Shown here: piece after piece, positions 1-10,692 of the stretch
Layout of the letters: each line of letters starts with the position of its first letter
Position numbering within the stretch: position 1 is the stretch's first letter
From: Mytilus californianus
Taxonomy: Eukaryota; Mollusca; Bivalvia; Mytilida; Mytilidae
Direction of reading: 5' to 3'
NCBI RefSeq assembly: GCF_021869535.1
Contig: NW_026262659.1
Location: 4,154,001 to 4,218,000, forward strand
DNA: 64,000 bases
Notes under the pieces: model-generated
Seen by the model: the letters and a program-made list of their open reading frames with translations, nothing else
What the model was told of the DNA's origin: nothing
Database searches by the model: none
Made by a program: the position numbers and the translations under genes

Positions 1-112
1 ACTTATATCCTTAATCAGTCAGATGTCAAATGATTCTTATCTTGACATGTGGTAGTCACACGAATAGTTATCTTGATCGTTATACAAATGATCACGAATC
101 AATACGCTGATA
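1..112 (-). repeat. Left inverted terminal repeat of the Penelope-like element
   Basis: It is the reverse complement of 1519-1632 with scattered mismatches and small indels. The shared blocks include 'cttgacatgtggtagtcaca' and 'cgaatcaatacgctg'. This copy has lost the ribozyme core (CTGATTA instead of CTGATGA on the minus strand) and is cut by the window edge. Confidence 0.8.
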
Positions 113-351
113 ATTTTTTTCAATATTGATGTTTGGGAGGAGGAATACATTCCTTAAAACTGTAAGAGTCATGTACTGAAGCCTGGGTTACTGTAAATAA
201 GTGATGGTAGGGACTCATTCTATGTTTTTTCATTAATGCCCTTTGGGGAACTTTCCTCAATTTCCTTATCCAAAACCTTTCCCGAGCAAGTCTGTCAGCC
301 CTTGACCAACCCTCGTTGTGGTCTATGATAGTGATGGTAAGGTTTTTGAGA

Positions 352-1384
352 TCAGCTTGGGCGTAACCCAGGTGATCTCCAATGACGACTTACGGGGAGG
401 TCGGGCTTGTAGGTGTAGTCACTTCGATGACCATTCATGCGTTTGTTGAATGGCTGTTCTGTCTCGCCAACATACTGCATGCCACATCGACACTGAAGAA
501 GGTATACAACATTCTGGGTTTTGCAAGTTGCATTGCAATATATAGTGTATACGGATCCAGTGGAGTAGCAAGTAAATGTTTGAGTGTTTAGTATTTGTTG
601 GCAAGTCAGACATCGTCTGTTACCACACGACATGCTCCATCCTGCAGTTGAACAGCTTTCTTTGATTACAGGAGACATCAGCTCTCACAAATAAGTCTTT
701 CAGACTTGTTTGTCTCCGAAAATCTAACACAGGAGGTTTGGGAAAGATCTTGGATAATTTTGGATGTTTGGCAATAATCTGCCAATTGGTACGGATCAAA
801 CGGGAGAGGTAAGTAAAGGCGGGATTGTATGTTAAAACAAACGATACTATTTCGCTTCGCCTTTTCTGTTTGTACTGTAATAGGTCATTGCGGCTGTTAT
901 TGTTAGCACGCTCCAACCCCTTATCTATTTCCCATTTCTTATAACCTCGTTTGGTCAAAAATCCGCGAAGTTCCTATAACCGTTTAGTGACAGCCTCCTC
1001 AGAGGAGCAAATCCGCTTTACTCTGAGAGCTTGACTGTACGGGATACTTTTTGTACAGTGTTTGGGGTGACAGCTTTCGGGAGAAAGGTACTGATGTTTA
1101 TCTGTAGGTTTACAGTAGAGGTCTGTTGGTATGACATCGTCCTTTATAGATGTAGTTGTGTCCAAGAAAGATATTTTAGAGTCGGAGATTTCATATGTGA
1201 ATTTAATTGACTGGTGGGCGTTGTTTGCATGTTTAATAAAATCATCCAGTTTTTGTTGTGATTCAATCCATTTCATGTCAACATCATCGATGAAACGGAA
1301 CCAAGACAGAGATTTAAATAAAGATGTTGAAATGATTTGTTTCTCTGATTTGCCCATGAAAATATTGGCGTAAGACGGTGCCAT
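352..1384 (-). pseudogene. Penelope-like RT and GIY-YIG endonuclease, broken
   Basis: The piece at 974-1384 starts with MAPSYANIFMG, then has the FRFIDDVDMKW catalytic palm motif and a KPTDKHQYL block ending in SCHPKH, all typical of Penelope-like RTs. It stops at an in-frame TAG (974-976), but the same frame resumes to 620 with a linker containing PPVLDFRRQTSLKDLFVRA. A frameshift near 660-680 then leads into the endonuclease piece at 352-678. That piece has a CGNRRCLTC cysteine motif followed by VVYLLQCRCGMQYVGET and an R-x3-H segment, the GIY-YIG nuclease signature. The N-terminal RT half is absent. One stop plus one frameshift make it non-functional as a single ORF. Confidence 0.85.
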
Positions 1385-1513
1385 GTTTATCTAAAGGTAT
1401 TGTTCACCATTGAAGGTTAACGTTCTGAAATGCAACAATTCGACCTTCAATGGTGAACATTACCTTCGATAAACGGGGCAGTAATGGGGACGAACATGGC
1501 ACCGTCTTACGCC
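1369..1513. repeat. Long imperfect palindrome at the junction of the two PLE pieces
   Basis: The left arm (1369-1425) and right arm (1440-1513) are reverse complements. They share 'ttcaccattgaaggt' near the centre and 'gtaagacggtgccatg' at the outside, and the right arm has about 20 extra bases. It marks the head-to-head join of the two inverted RT copies. Confidence 0.8.
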
Positions 1514-1518
1514 AAAAT

Positions 1519-1642
1519 TTACCAGCGTATTGATTCGTGATAATTTGTATAACGATCAAGATCACTATTACAGTGTGACTACCACATGTCAAGTTAAGAA
1601 TTCTTTGACATCTTACTGATGAAGGATATTAGTTATCCGAAA
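1519..1642 (+). repeat. Right inverted terminal repeat of the Penelope-like element
   Basis: It is the inverted partner of 1-112 and is the better preserved of the two. It ends in a CTGATGA...GAAA motif (see the hammerhead entry). Confidence 0.8.
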
Positions 1643-1650
1643 TATTAAAC
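1606..1650 (+). ncRNA. Hammerhead-ribozyme-like core in the PLE terminal repeat
   Basis: CTGATGA lies at 1616-1622, then one unpaired A, a perfect 5-bp stem II (GGATA 1624-1628 with TATCC 1634-1638, loop TTAGT), then GAAA at 1639-1642. These are the two conserved hammerhead core strands in the right order and spacing. The following ATAT could form the very short palindromic stem III used by minimal Penelope hammerheads. Stem I is only weakly pairable, and the extra A between core and stem II departs from the canonical form. It may be a decayed or dimer-dependent ribozyme. Confidence 0.55.
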
Positions 1651-1819
1651 TTTTGTTCACGATTTTATTTTATTTTTTGGCGATGTTGTACCCTTTTAGA
1701 CTTGCTTCTTATATATATATATATTTAGTGCCACGATATCTCAGTAACATGACTTTCGCATGTGGAAGATTGTATCACTTGATTGTTAATATTTAAACAA
1801 CTTTCACTGTAATGTGGCA

Positions 1820-2540
1820 TTGCTTTTGCTTTGTTCCAATTATCATATATTTTGTTTTATTGTTATTGATGAACATATTGTTATCATTACACCATTCCCC
1901 AACACCATGTAAATCTTCATGTACATTTGACTTGACTGCAGAGTTTGATAACAACTAGCAGAAAGATGTAAAGTTGAATCATCTGCATATATATCAGTGC
2001 AACAATTTCCCATAAAGATGAGAAGTTCGTTTATGTATAAAATAAACAGAAGGGGCAAAATATGGAGCCTTTGGGGACACCATACTTAATATAAAGTTTT
2101 TCAGAATGAGCATTAACAATTTGTACTTGTTGATTTTTTTCATTCAAATAGGATTTGAAAAAAAACAGCAGCATTATCAAATCCATAAATTTCAAGTTTA
2201 TTTACAGAGAATATTATGATCAACCACGTCAAAGGCTTTTTTAGAGTTCAATAAGTTGATATTACCGTCATTCATATCCTGTACTCATTTATCTATGATA
2301 TTGATAAGGACAGTTTGGCAAGAGTTTGGCAAGAGTGTTCTTGTCTGAACCCAGACTGTGCTGGGTATAAATGATAAAGTCTTTTTGGATAGTCATACAA
2401 ATGTTTTGAAACATGCTTTTTCTAAAAGTTTTGATAAAACAGTTAGTACAGAAATTGTTACATAACTTGTTGCCATGAATTTTTCCCCAGCTTTAAAAAC
2501 AGGGGTTACTCTTGCATTCTTTAGAACAGTGATAGGAAAT
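1820..2540 (-). pseudogene. LINE (non-LTR) reverse transcriptase fragment
   Basis: Read from the minus strand in N-to-C order with frameshifts: PVFKAGEK near 2491-2511, followed by a VLSKLLEK-like block; KAFDVVDHNI at about 2213-2245; a GVPKGSI-like block near 2070-2090; then PLLFILYINELL and YADDSTL at 1950-2058; and an NNNKTK block near 1870. This order and the YADD catalytic motif are those of CR1/Jockey-type LINE reverse transcriptases. There is no endonuclease or tail here. Many frameshifts show it is dead. Confidence 0.8.
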
Positions 2541-2559
2541 ACAATCCCTGGAATATCGT

Positions 2560-3060
2560 ATTAACTGGGAGATATATACTCCGTATACAGGCGCTGCTGG
2601 AATGTTGAAATGGAAAGTTGAACTCATCTCTTTTGTCGTAAAGTTTTGTTTTCAACCGACCCTCATTGTCAATTTTTAGATGTAAGTCAAGATATGAGGC
2701 AGACTTAATTGTATATGTTGTATCCTTTATCTCAAGTTCGATTGGAAAGATGCGTTCAACATAGTCACCAAATTTTGAATTATTTAGTGAGAGAACATCA
2801 TTTATATAGCGAAAAGTAAAGTTTTAGGATACTGCTAACTTCTTTTCTTTCTTTTCTTTCTTCCTGAGAAGTTCCTGTATGAAGTCAGATTCATATAAAT
2901 GAAGGAATAAGTCGGCAAGAAGAGGAAAACAGTTGCTTCCCATGGGAATGCTGATTGTTTATTGAAAAACACGTCATCCAAACGTAACAAATATGTTGTC
3001 AATCAAGATATCAAGAATCCTGATAATGTCAGTTTCAGTGAATTTTTCGTTTTAAATCCG
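2560..3060 (-). pseudogene. Second, different reverse transcriptase remnant
   Basis: Minus-strand frames give an ETD/ILDILIDNIF-like segment (about 2985-3045), an IPMG-NCFPLLADLFL-like block with YESDFIQELL (2864-2955), FRYINDVLSLNN (about 2775-2815), ELEIKDTTYTIKSASYLDL (about 2675-2750) and KTKLYDKRDEFNF (about 2605-2645). This set recurs in RT-domain proteins of molluscs and other invertebrates and is related to, but distinct from, the Penelope element at 352-1384. A TTCTTT-rich stretch interrupts it near 2835-2862. I am unsure of its clade. Confidence 0.65.
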
Positions 3061-3094
3061 AGTGATATTTGTACAATTTACGATTTATCCCTTC

Positions 3095-3262
3095 CTAAGA
3101 AAACCAGGTTTAATCCACCATTTTCTACATAAGAAAATGCCTGTGCCTAGTCAGGAATATGACAGTTGTTATCCATTCGTTTCATGTGCTTGAGCTTTTG
3201 ATTTTGCCATTTTCTTAGGGACTTTCCGTTTTGAATTTTCCTCGGAGTTCGGTATTTTTGTT
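3095..3262 (+). repeat. Dispersed repeat, copy 1
   Basis: This segment, from 'ggtttaatccaccattttct' to 'gtatttttgttattttact', recurs at 10538-10692 and in part at 3437-3477. It directly abuts the second RT remnant and may be part of that element's terminal non-coding region. Confidence 0.7.
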
Positions 3263-3479
3263 ATTTTACTTTTTATATCTACGTTGACCATTTTTTTTTA
3301 TGAAACAAAGCAGGACCAATTCTTTCAATTTATCTTTTAGTTTACAATGGGGAAAACGTATGTAAAGGGTAGACAAGTGAAATGTTTTAAATAATATTGC
3401 GAAAGGTAAGAGACTATGAGTGTATGTACTTTAGTACTTTTTCCTCGGAGATCAGTATTTTTGTGATTTTACTTTTTAG

Positions 3480-5640
3480 CAGATCCTAGGAATGATTTAG
3501 GATCTACATCTTATTAATGCCCCATATAGTATGTAGTTTCACAATTGCTTTGAACCCGTCTTTGATCGATGTTAATAATGTAGAAAGAGGTTTTGTGGCG
3601 CACATCGAAGACCTACAAATATAACGTTGCATTATTCACAACAACCGAACTGTCTAAACAGTACTGACTTAAACGCAGTTAATAATTCTGAAAATGAAGT
3701 GAAAGATTTAAAATGTCTTAATGATATATTGCGCAGCCTTTTAAGACTTATTCAGATCAAAATGACTGTTTAAGATCAATATTAGTTTACTACATGGAAG
3801 ATACAACTCAGGAAAAAGTCATGGAAATAAAATTACAGGAAAAAAGCCACTAGTAAAAAGTTCACCGCAAAAAAAAATAGAATAATAAATAAGTAGTTAA
3901 TTTGTTAAATTAAGTTTAAAATTAATTTTAAATTTTTTTTTATATAGATTTTCATGATAAATTCTGTGCAATGTGTACTATTTCATTTCTGTTCTCTTTA
4001 TTTAACATTATATGGACTTATATTGCTAAATAAATGAAGTATTATCTAAAATTTGTATTTTCAAAATAATCGTTATTGTTTCTTCCAATGTTTTTACAGA
4101 TTTATATTCTGTCAATACAATTTTTAAAACGGGCTGATTTCAAACCGTTTCTCACCAAAAGATGTTAAATATTCTTAACCATTTCCAATCAGTATAAACA
4201 ATATGTATGCCACAAATTATCACGAAGTTTGGAATAATTTTCTACTTATGCAAAATTTGACATTATTTCTTCCAGATTGATTTTGAAACTGTTTTCCTGG
4301 ATACACCAAATTTGTGACTTTTTTCCTTACTAGATTTTTGACTTTTTTCGTTTACCTAAATATGTGAAATTTGGTCAATGTACATATACATATGTTATTT
4401 ATAATGTATAACGATTGTTGATTTCACTCTTTTCAGAATATATCTGAAATTAACCAGACTGATTTTAATAAATACAAAGATCATATACATTTGCATATGG
4501 AAAAAGAAATACTTGTGTATACATGTAATGATTGTATTGGCCACAGCATGAAATGTTGGATTGTAATTATTTTTCAAAAATAGATATAGAATATACAAAA
4601 ATGTCAGTTAAAATTTGATAAAAAATTATCACCTTTTGAAATTAATGATACTAATTCTTCAATATCTAATGCAAGTTTATTCTAAAACAAAAGAATAGCT
4701 AATATAATATTCTATAACTTGTTATTTAAGAACATGTTTTACATACTGAAATCATTACATTTGGGTTTTTACTTCCACTGGGTCATTCCCCAAGACTATC
4801 ATTTGTGTAGTAGATAGTGTTTCGGCATTGCATTTGGTACAATGATACTTTTTTATATAAACATTGTAAATGTCTAGTTCAAAAGATGATGCATCTGTAT
4901 TAAAATCAAGATTGAAACGAACTCCAACAAAGTTGACCATGAAATTAACTCTTCAATAATAACCTTTTTATGCTCATAAATATTTTATTTATTTTTCCTT
5001 TTAAAAGGTTCGTGACAAATGTCTATTTAACAAACAACAACAATTGTTGAATCTATTTTATTTTTGTTTACAATAAATACATTTATATCACTGTTAAATA
5101 AACATTAGAGCATAATGAATCATCATGGATCTATATTTAAAAACTGCAATTAAGTAAAACAAAGTCAATGTCAATCAAATTCTTTTTGTGTAAAATAACA
5201 AATAATTATACAGGCTATCTAACTTTTGAACATGATATATGTTCATTTAATTGTTTAAAATATGTTTTCCTGTTCAAACTCATTAAACTGTTTTGGCATC
5301 TATTCTAAAAGAACAATACATAGACAATAACATATAATAATAATAGACAGGAAAACTCACATTCTACTTCATTATGTACTATTAATTACATATGTCTTCT
5401 TTACACTGAACGATTAAAATACTAACACAGGAACTATACTCCACACATAATTTAAAGCAGAAACAAAATCACTTTAAGTTACTGAATAAATAGAAACCTC
5501 ATAATTTCCTCTAAACCTGACGTGCTTCGATGCAGAATCATGTTTATTCAAACGACTACAACATATTACTTTCGAAAACTCACTTAATAAAAGAAGAATG
5601 TGTCTGAGGACAAGAATTCCCACGCTCAAGCTTTGCAATT
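3480..5640. other. AT-rich sequence without a recognisable gene
   Basis: Poly-A/T tracts and no convincing exon. A short minus-strand open frame at 4755-4940 (61 codons, with a CTKC motif) is the only stretch with coding-like composition. It has no recognisable family or clear splice context, so I do not call it a gene. Confidence 0.5.
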
Positions 5641-5644
5641 TTAA

Positions 5645-5860
5645 AAGGTTAAAAAGGGGCATAACTCTAGAATGGTCAGTGACTCACTGCCCAAATTCCA
5701 ACTTTGTCTGTTGGTTTTAGTTCTTAGCATTGTTTATGAGTTACATAAAATTTGGATGAGGAAAATCTAATTTAGAGTGCGGAAACAAAAATTGGACGGA
5801 CGGAAGAAGGGTCAGACGGAAAGACGCACGATCGGAAGTACGGTAACACTTAAATCATTA
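5645..5860. repeat. Dispersed repeat with 'aaggggcataactctagaa' core
   Basis: The 'ggggcataactctagaa' core, a 'gcattgt...tataagttt' middle and a 'gagaacggaaacaaa' block recur at about 7385-7550 and 7553-7722. The last copy ends in a GC-rich 'cccctccgctgcggcggggg' palindrome. This is a short non-autonomous repeat family. Confidence 0.7.
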
Positions 5861-6463
5861 AGCCACCTTTTAGTGTTATTACTTCCACATTAGTAAGGAC
5901 TACCGGATGCAATGGAGATCAATTTAACTGTTACTAAATATCATTGATGTATTATCAGTCTTTATTACAATTTGTTGCATGTAACATCCTGTACGTTTGA
6001 TTTTAATCCATAAAAAATATTTTGACTTTTTGACTTTTAAGTAAAATGAAATAATACTGAATTAATTGTCTTAAAATGAACGTTTCTTATCCATCTTTTA
6101 TGAGGGAACAATATTCTTATGAAGCATTTTTATACATTTTTCATCACATGGACCATTGGATCAAGACATATCTGGTGCTGAAAATGGTACTTTTTAAACA
6201 AATCCGAGCAAAACCTCATAAATATCAAACTAAAGAAAAATATATATTTTCAGACAAAAATGAGCAGGGTCTCGAAAATAGTATGCATTGTACGGTACAT
6301 TATATAACAATGTATAAACAGTTAAAAGATTTGATATAATCATATAGCACTTATCACTTCAAATATTACAAGTAACCTGATAATAAAACCCATTATTGAC
6401 CCCTTCTGCTTTATAACTTAAGAAAAACGTGGTAAAAACTGTCAACCAATTTGATACCTTAGG

Positions 6464-6959
6464 TCATAAATGGCAATTCCTTGAACAATATAAATCTAGA
6501 CCGTAAAAAACCAAACTGTTAATTTGAAACCAAAAAATTGTATTTATTATATATTTTATGAGATATTCAATGTAGCACTGATTATCATGAAATATACAGT
6601 AAACTTTGGGATTCTGTACATTATTCACACAGCTGTCAAATAATCGAGGTTTCATATCTGGATTCATTGGTGGTCTCTTCAAGCTTGGTTTTCCCATGCA
6701 TGATTCACCAGCCAAAACATTTACCATGAACATAAATTTATGTCCCTGACTGTCGGACTTAGCATAATAATCAGAGTATTTTGCAGAAATAGCAAAATAT
6801 GTTCCTTGTCCTAAAAGTGCACCCACACGATTTCCAGCTAAACGAGGATCAATATTCTGTTTTGCAATAACATCTTAACTGTCAGGTGTTGTACCATAAA
6901 ATAGGGAAAGCTCATTAGAACAACCCTTTCAATAAGCATGTTCAAACTCCCTTTTCTTC
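6464..6959 (-). pseudogene. PARP pseudogene, last exon
   Basis: Contains most of the catalytic fold: YGT in place of HGT, GALLGQGTYFA, YSDYYAK, GHKFMFMVNVL, and the terminal CYIEYLIKY segment. TGA at 6929-6931 and TAA at 6875-6877 interrupt it. The open part below 6875 is otherwise uninterrupted for more than 120 codons, so decay is fairly recent. Confidence 0.8.
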
Positions 6960-7384
6960 CTGTTACATCACAAAAAGAGTTATTTTCAAATTAAAATCTG
7001 TTATTGATTTAAAATATTGTACAATTGATGTAGGTAACATCACACAGTTTAGTTTTTGGATCATTTAGATAGACAAAAAAAGGTTTCCATCAAGCATATG
7101 TTGTCATCTCTCATACAATATTGTGTATCCATTGAAATCATTTACTATTTTATTCTATAACATGGTGTAACGCAAAAGGGAAATACATCAGTTTCTTAAT
7201 TATTTTCTTTTTATTGCAAACAGCTAGATCGGTTTAGATTTTTACTGAAAACAAAATAACACTAAAAAATTTTGTGCGTCTGAAGTGAAAGTCAAGATGG
7301 CATTAGACCAGAAACTGTGAAATATGACAAACAATTATATGGAAAATGTATCCAAGGGGCACAGATGATGCCCCCGCTAGCATA

Positions 7385-7722
7385 TAACGTTATAAAGGAA
7401 CATAACTCAAGAATTGTAAAAGTGACGCCATCAAAATTCTAACTTGATCCAAGTTTGTGATATTTAGCATTGTGTATAAGTTTCAAAACATTTGGTTGAG
7501 GTAAATTTAAGTTAGAGAACGGAAACAAAAAATTCAGCATTTTTTTCATTGTAAAGGGGCATAACTCTAGAACGGTAAAAGTGACGTCACTCAAATTCAA
7601 ACTTGATCTGTGTTGTTATAAGCATTGACTAAAGTTAGAGAATGGAAACCAATTTCGGGACGTACGGACGTATAGATAGACAAGGGTAACACATTATGCC
7701 CCTCCGCTGCGGCGGGGGCAGA
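7385..7722. repeat. Two tandem copies of the 'ggggcataactc' repeat
   Basis: Copies at 7385-7550 and 7553-7722 of the family described at 5645. They lie in the intron of the PARP pseudogene. Confidence 0.7.
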
Positions 7723-8123
7723 AAAATAGCAAATGTGATCAAGAAATTGAATTTATTTTTTTCATTTGAAAACAAAAAGTTATCTTATGGTAACAATTTT
7801 AGTTTTACATCATTTTAAAGGTTAAAAAAGTTTTCATCGATTCAAAATTTAAACATTTATCATATGAAGGGAGATAACTAAAAAAAATCTTATATTTTGA
7901 ACAGTACATTTCCTTATTTTGTGATTTAGCAAGAAAACAAGTACAGAGACCCAAATTTTCATTTTAATTTATAAAAGCACATTGTATTCTAAAATTATCT
8001 TATAGGAATGAATACACAAACATATACGTTGATGCAAAATCGCCTGAAAAGGTCTACACGTGAAAAGAATAGTAGTGGAAATTAGTTAGTTAAAGTAGAC
8101 TACTTGACTATTTTAGTGAGAAA

Positions 8124-8292
8124 ATAAAATTGTAAGGCCAGAAAATGTTTCTGTTTTCTCAAGTCCTTTTATACTTATATAGGCGCTGATAAGATCTTAA
8201 GTATCCATGTCTTAAGAGAAAAGTTCATTTCCACAGCTCATCTTTCCGAAGTATGAACGTGAACACATTTGTCCTCCAGACCACCTTTAGAA
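8124..8292. repeat. Segment A of a local duplication
   Basis: Nearly identical to 9541-9710; both end in 'cctttagaa'. It lies inside the PARP pseudogene intron. Confidence 0.9.
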
Positions 8293-9096
8293 GCTTCACC
8301 TAAGATTTACCTGTATTTTTTTTTTAAACATAACATATTTGGTACACTGTTTATGTATAATACCTAGTTTATTTCTTTTTTCGTCAAAGATATATTTAAA
8401 AATAAAGAATAATTATGATAAATAGATTGGAGTAAGATTTATTTTTAAATTTTTGAATTTATAACCTTAAAGAATTGTCTGCTGTACAAATAAATCATGA
8501 TATAAAATAATATTATAACCAAGTATAATCTTAAGATGTGGAACAAAAGTATACTCTAAAAATATAATTACTAGTACTTGGACCAATAATCAAAGATGTA
8601 AAATAATCGGTGAAAACTGTTAACTTTACTTCAAAGCATGAGCAATCAGATTTGATTAATTTTAATTGACTGAGTTAGAGTTTGGTGATGCAGCCTCCCA
8701 CCTTGTTCACGTGGAATAGATTGATAAACTTTAATAGACTTGTATACAGTGATTGTCTAATGTATGTGCTAGAATGTGTGATTTGATTTAGTGCTGTTGT
8801 ATAATTTGTGTTATATTATGCTTGCTTGAATCTACAGTTGAATTTGTGTTATAAAAGAAATTATATATTTTAATTTCTTTCATATTTATTTTGTTTAAAA
8901 AAAAAACAGAATTCATACAGATGCAAAAATAACTTATTACCTGTCCTAATAAAAAAAACACTGGTCAATTAACAGTTGATTAAAAAATGTTTGTACAGTA
9001 TAATCCTTTGTTTGCACAAGTTTTCCCCCTATTCCCACATGAAATATTAACTTTTCTTACCAGATTTATAAAAAGTGGGAATAGAGGGAATGAACT

Positions 9097-9540
9097 CTTT
9101 AGAAATGTGCAGTTTATACTGATTTTATAACAAGGATTGGATTGAACGCCCAAATAAATGTTGATTGGATTGTTTCATTCACAGGAGATAATGATATGAC
9201 CCTCTTAGTAAAATGTATTTTGAAAAGGTTTCCAAACAAAAGGAGACCCACTATTTGTAGTGAAAAGAAACCAAGAAACAATTCTTGCAACAAGATCAAG
9301 ACTTTATTAAGAATTAATTAATGACTTTTAATTTACACGTGCTATTAATCTATCTAAACTGACACTGGACTTATAAGTAATAATGCTCCCACATAAACTA
9401 ATTCTGTATTCTTTGAGTTGAAATTATCCTAGCTTGCAGTAGAGTTGATTCAAATTGTGTCTTTACATTTCCCATTCCATATTTTGACAGCTATCCTGAC
9501 AAGGCTTAATTTCAATTTGAAGAACATGTAGATCACCCAT
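9097..9540. repeat. Segment B, truncated first copy
   Basis: Nearly identical to 9703-10147. It contains the 3' part of the PARP exon (minus strand), a destroyed splice donor (gtaagt changed to ataagt) and a small indel. The copy stops abruptly at 'gatcacccat' in mid-exon. Confidence 0.9.
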
Positions 9541-9710
9541 ATAAAATTGTAAGGCCAGAAAATGTTTCTGTTTTTCTCAAGTCCATTTACACTTATATAG
9601 GCGCTGATAAGATCTTAAGTATCCATGTCTTAAGAGAAAAGTTCATTTCCACAGCTCATCTTTATGAAGTATGAACGTGAACACATTTGTCCTCCAGACC
9701 ACCTTTAGAA
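9541..9710. repeat. Segment A, second copy
   Basis: Inserted exactly between the two B copies. The A-B junction shares 'ctttagaa' with both parents, a microhomology. Confidence 0.9.
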
Positions 9711-10147
9711 ATGTGCAGTTTATACTGATTTTATAACAAGGATTGGATTGAACGCCCAAATAAATGTTGATTGGATTGTTTCATTCACAGGAGATAATGA
9801 TTTGACTCTCTTAGTAAAATGTATTTTGAAAAGGTTTCCAAACAAAAGGAGACCCACTTTTTGTAGTGAAAAGAAACCAAGAAACAATTCTTGCAACAAG
9901 ATCAAGACTTTAATAAGAATTAATTAATGACTTTTAATTTACACGTGCAATTAATCTATCTAAACTGACACTGGACTTACAAGTTATAATGCTCCCACAT
10001 AAACTAATTCTGTATTCTTTGAGTTGAAATTATCCTAGCTTGTAGTAGAGTTGATTCAAATTGTGTCTTTACATTTTCCCATTCCATATTTTGACAGCTA
10101 TCCTGACAAGGCCTATTTTCAATTTGAAGAACATGTAGATCACCCAT
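9703..10147. repeat. Segment B, second copy (continues into the complete PARP exon)
   Basis: A few substitutions separate it from 9097-9540. This copy keeps the intact splice donor and runs into the full exon at 9981-10202. Confidence 0.9.
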
Positions 10148-10202
10148 ATTGGACCAGTGTGAAGGAAGAAGAATGCCTCTCTCAGCTACTTGAACAGGAG
10201 TC
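9981..10202 (-). pseudogene. PARP pseudogene, penultimate exon
   Basis: 222 bp, bounded by an acceptor ending in 'acttttacag' and a donor 'gtaagt'. It encodes the start of the PARP catalytic domain (LPSHWS...RIQN) with an in-frame TAG just after RIQN. The same TAG is in the truncated duplicate at about 9376-9540, so the stop predates the duplication. Confidence 0.8.
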
Positions 10203-10537
10203 CTGTAAAAGTTCAAATTATGATTATAAATATGTTCATAATGTAATTTTCTTATTAATACTAATATTCCGATTGTGTAAAATTCTTTAAACGTGCAGTT
10301 TTTATATTTTTTTTTGTATAATTTTGGAAATCACAAACAAGTATAATATTGTCACAAAAAATATAGACAATTCAAAATTAAAATTGCAAACTGCCAATAA
10401 AACAAATAAACAGCCCACTTTTGTTATCATAACATTTTCAGTTTAATATAAAGGAGGTAAGAATATGATCGTTTAAACATATTTCTTGCAATAAAATTTC
10501 CAATTGGCCATTGTTACTGATACACAAAATTATTCAG

Positions 10538-10692
10538 GTTCAATCCACCTTTTTCTACATTAGGAAATGCCTGTACCAAGAAAACGAAAGTTGTTTCCCA
10601 TTCGTTTGATGTATTTAATCTTTTGATTTTGCCATTTGATAAAGGGCTTTCCGTTTTGAATTTCCTAGGAGACCGGTATCATTGCTATTTTT
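10538..10692 (+). repeat. Dispersed repeat, copy 2 (family at 3095)
   Basis: Matches 3095-3262 from 'ttcaatccacctttttctac' to 'tttttacttt', with scattered differences. Confidence 0.7.

Larger units (their letters stand above)
1..1642 (-). mobile_element. Penelope-like retroelement, composite of two inverted pieces
   Basis: The minus strand reads, from about 1384 down to 352, through the C-terminal half of a Penelope-type reverse transcriptase, its thumb/linker, and a GIY-YIG endonuclease. The plus strand at about 1440-1513 carries a short copy of the same RT start (a MAPSYA motif), running straight into a terminal region at 1519-1642. Positions 1-112 and 1519-1632 are the same sequence in opposite orientation. 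Penelope-like elements are known for terminal repeats that may be inverted and for head-to-head partial copies, and this arrangement fits. The left end touches the window edge, so the element may extend further. Coding capacity is broken. Confidence 0.85.
6464..10202 (-). pseudogene. PARP (mono-ADP-ribosyltransferase type) pseudogene, last two exons
   Basis: Two minus-strand exons, 9981-10202 and 6464-6959, join in phase across a GT-AG intron (donor gtaagt, acceptor taacag) and spell a PARP catalytic domain of the PARP10/11/14 kind. In order: LPSHWSNMG, EWENVKTQFEST, RIQN, MWEHYN, then FYGTTPDS, DPRLAGNRVGALLGQGTYFA, KYSDYYAKSDSQGHKFMF, GKPSLKRPP, and FHDNQCYIEYLI near the C-terminus. Such enzymes transfer ADP-ribose from NAD+ to proteins. 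Here three in-frame stops (TAG 10004-10006, TGA 6929-6931, TAA 6875-6877) break it, and the His of the HGT NAD-binding motif is Tyr. The intact intron argues for an unprocessed, decayed gene copy rather than a retrocopy. N-terminal exons were not found. Confidence 0.85.

Noticed and set aside
9114..9905. Two nearly identical 61-codon minus-strand frames (9114-9299, 9720-9905)
   Set aside because: They lie in the duplicated intron segment B; the identity reflects the DNA duplication, not a gene pair.
10051..10290. Plus-strand open frame that looks protein-like (DSYPDKAYFQFEEHVDHP)
   Set aside because: It is the antisense of the PARP exon at 9981-10202, whose minus-strand reading matches the family and its splice sites.
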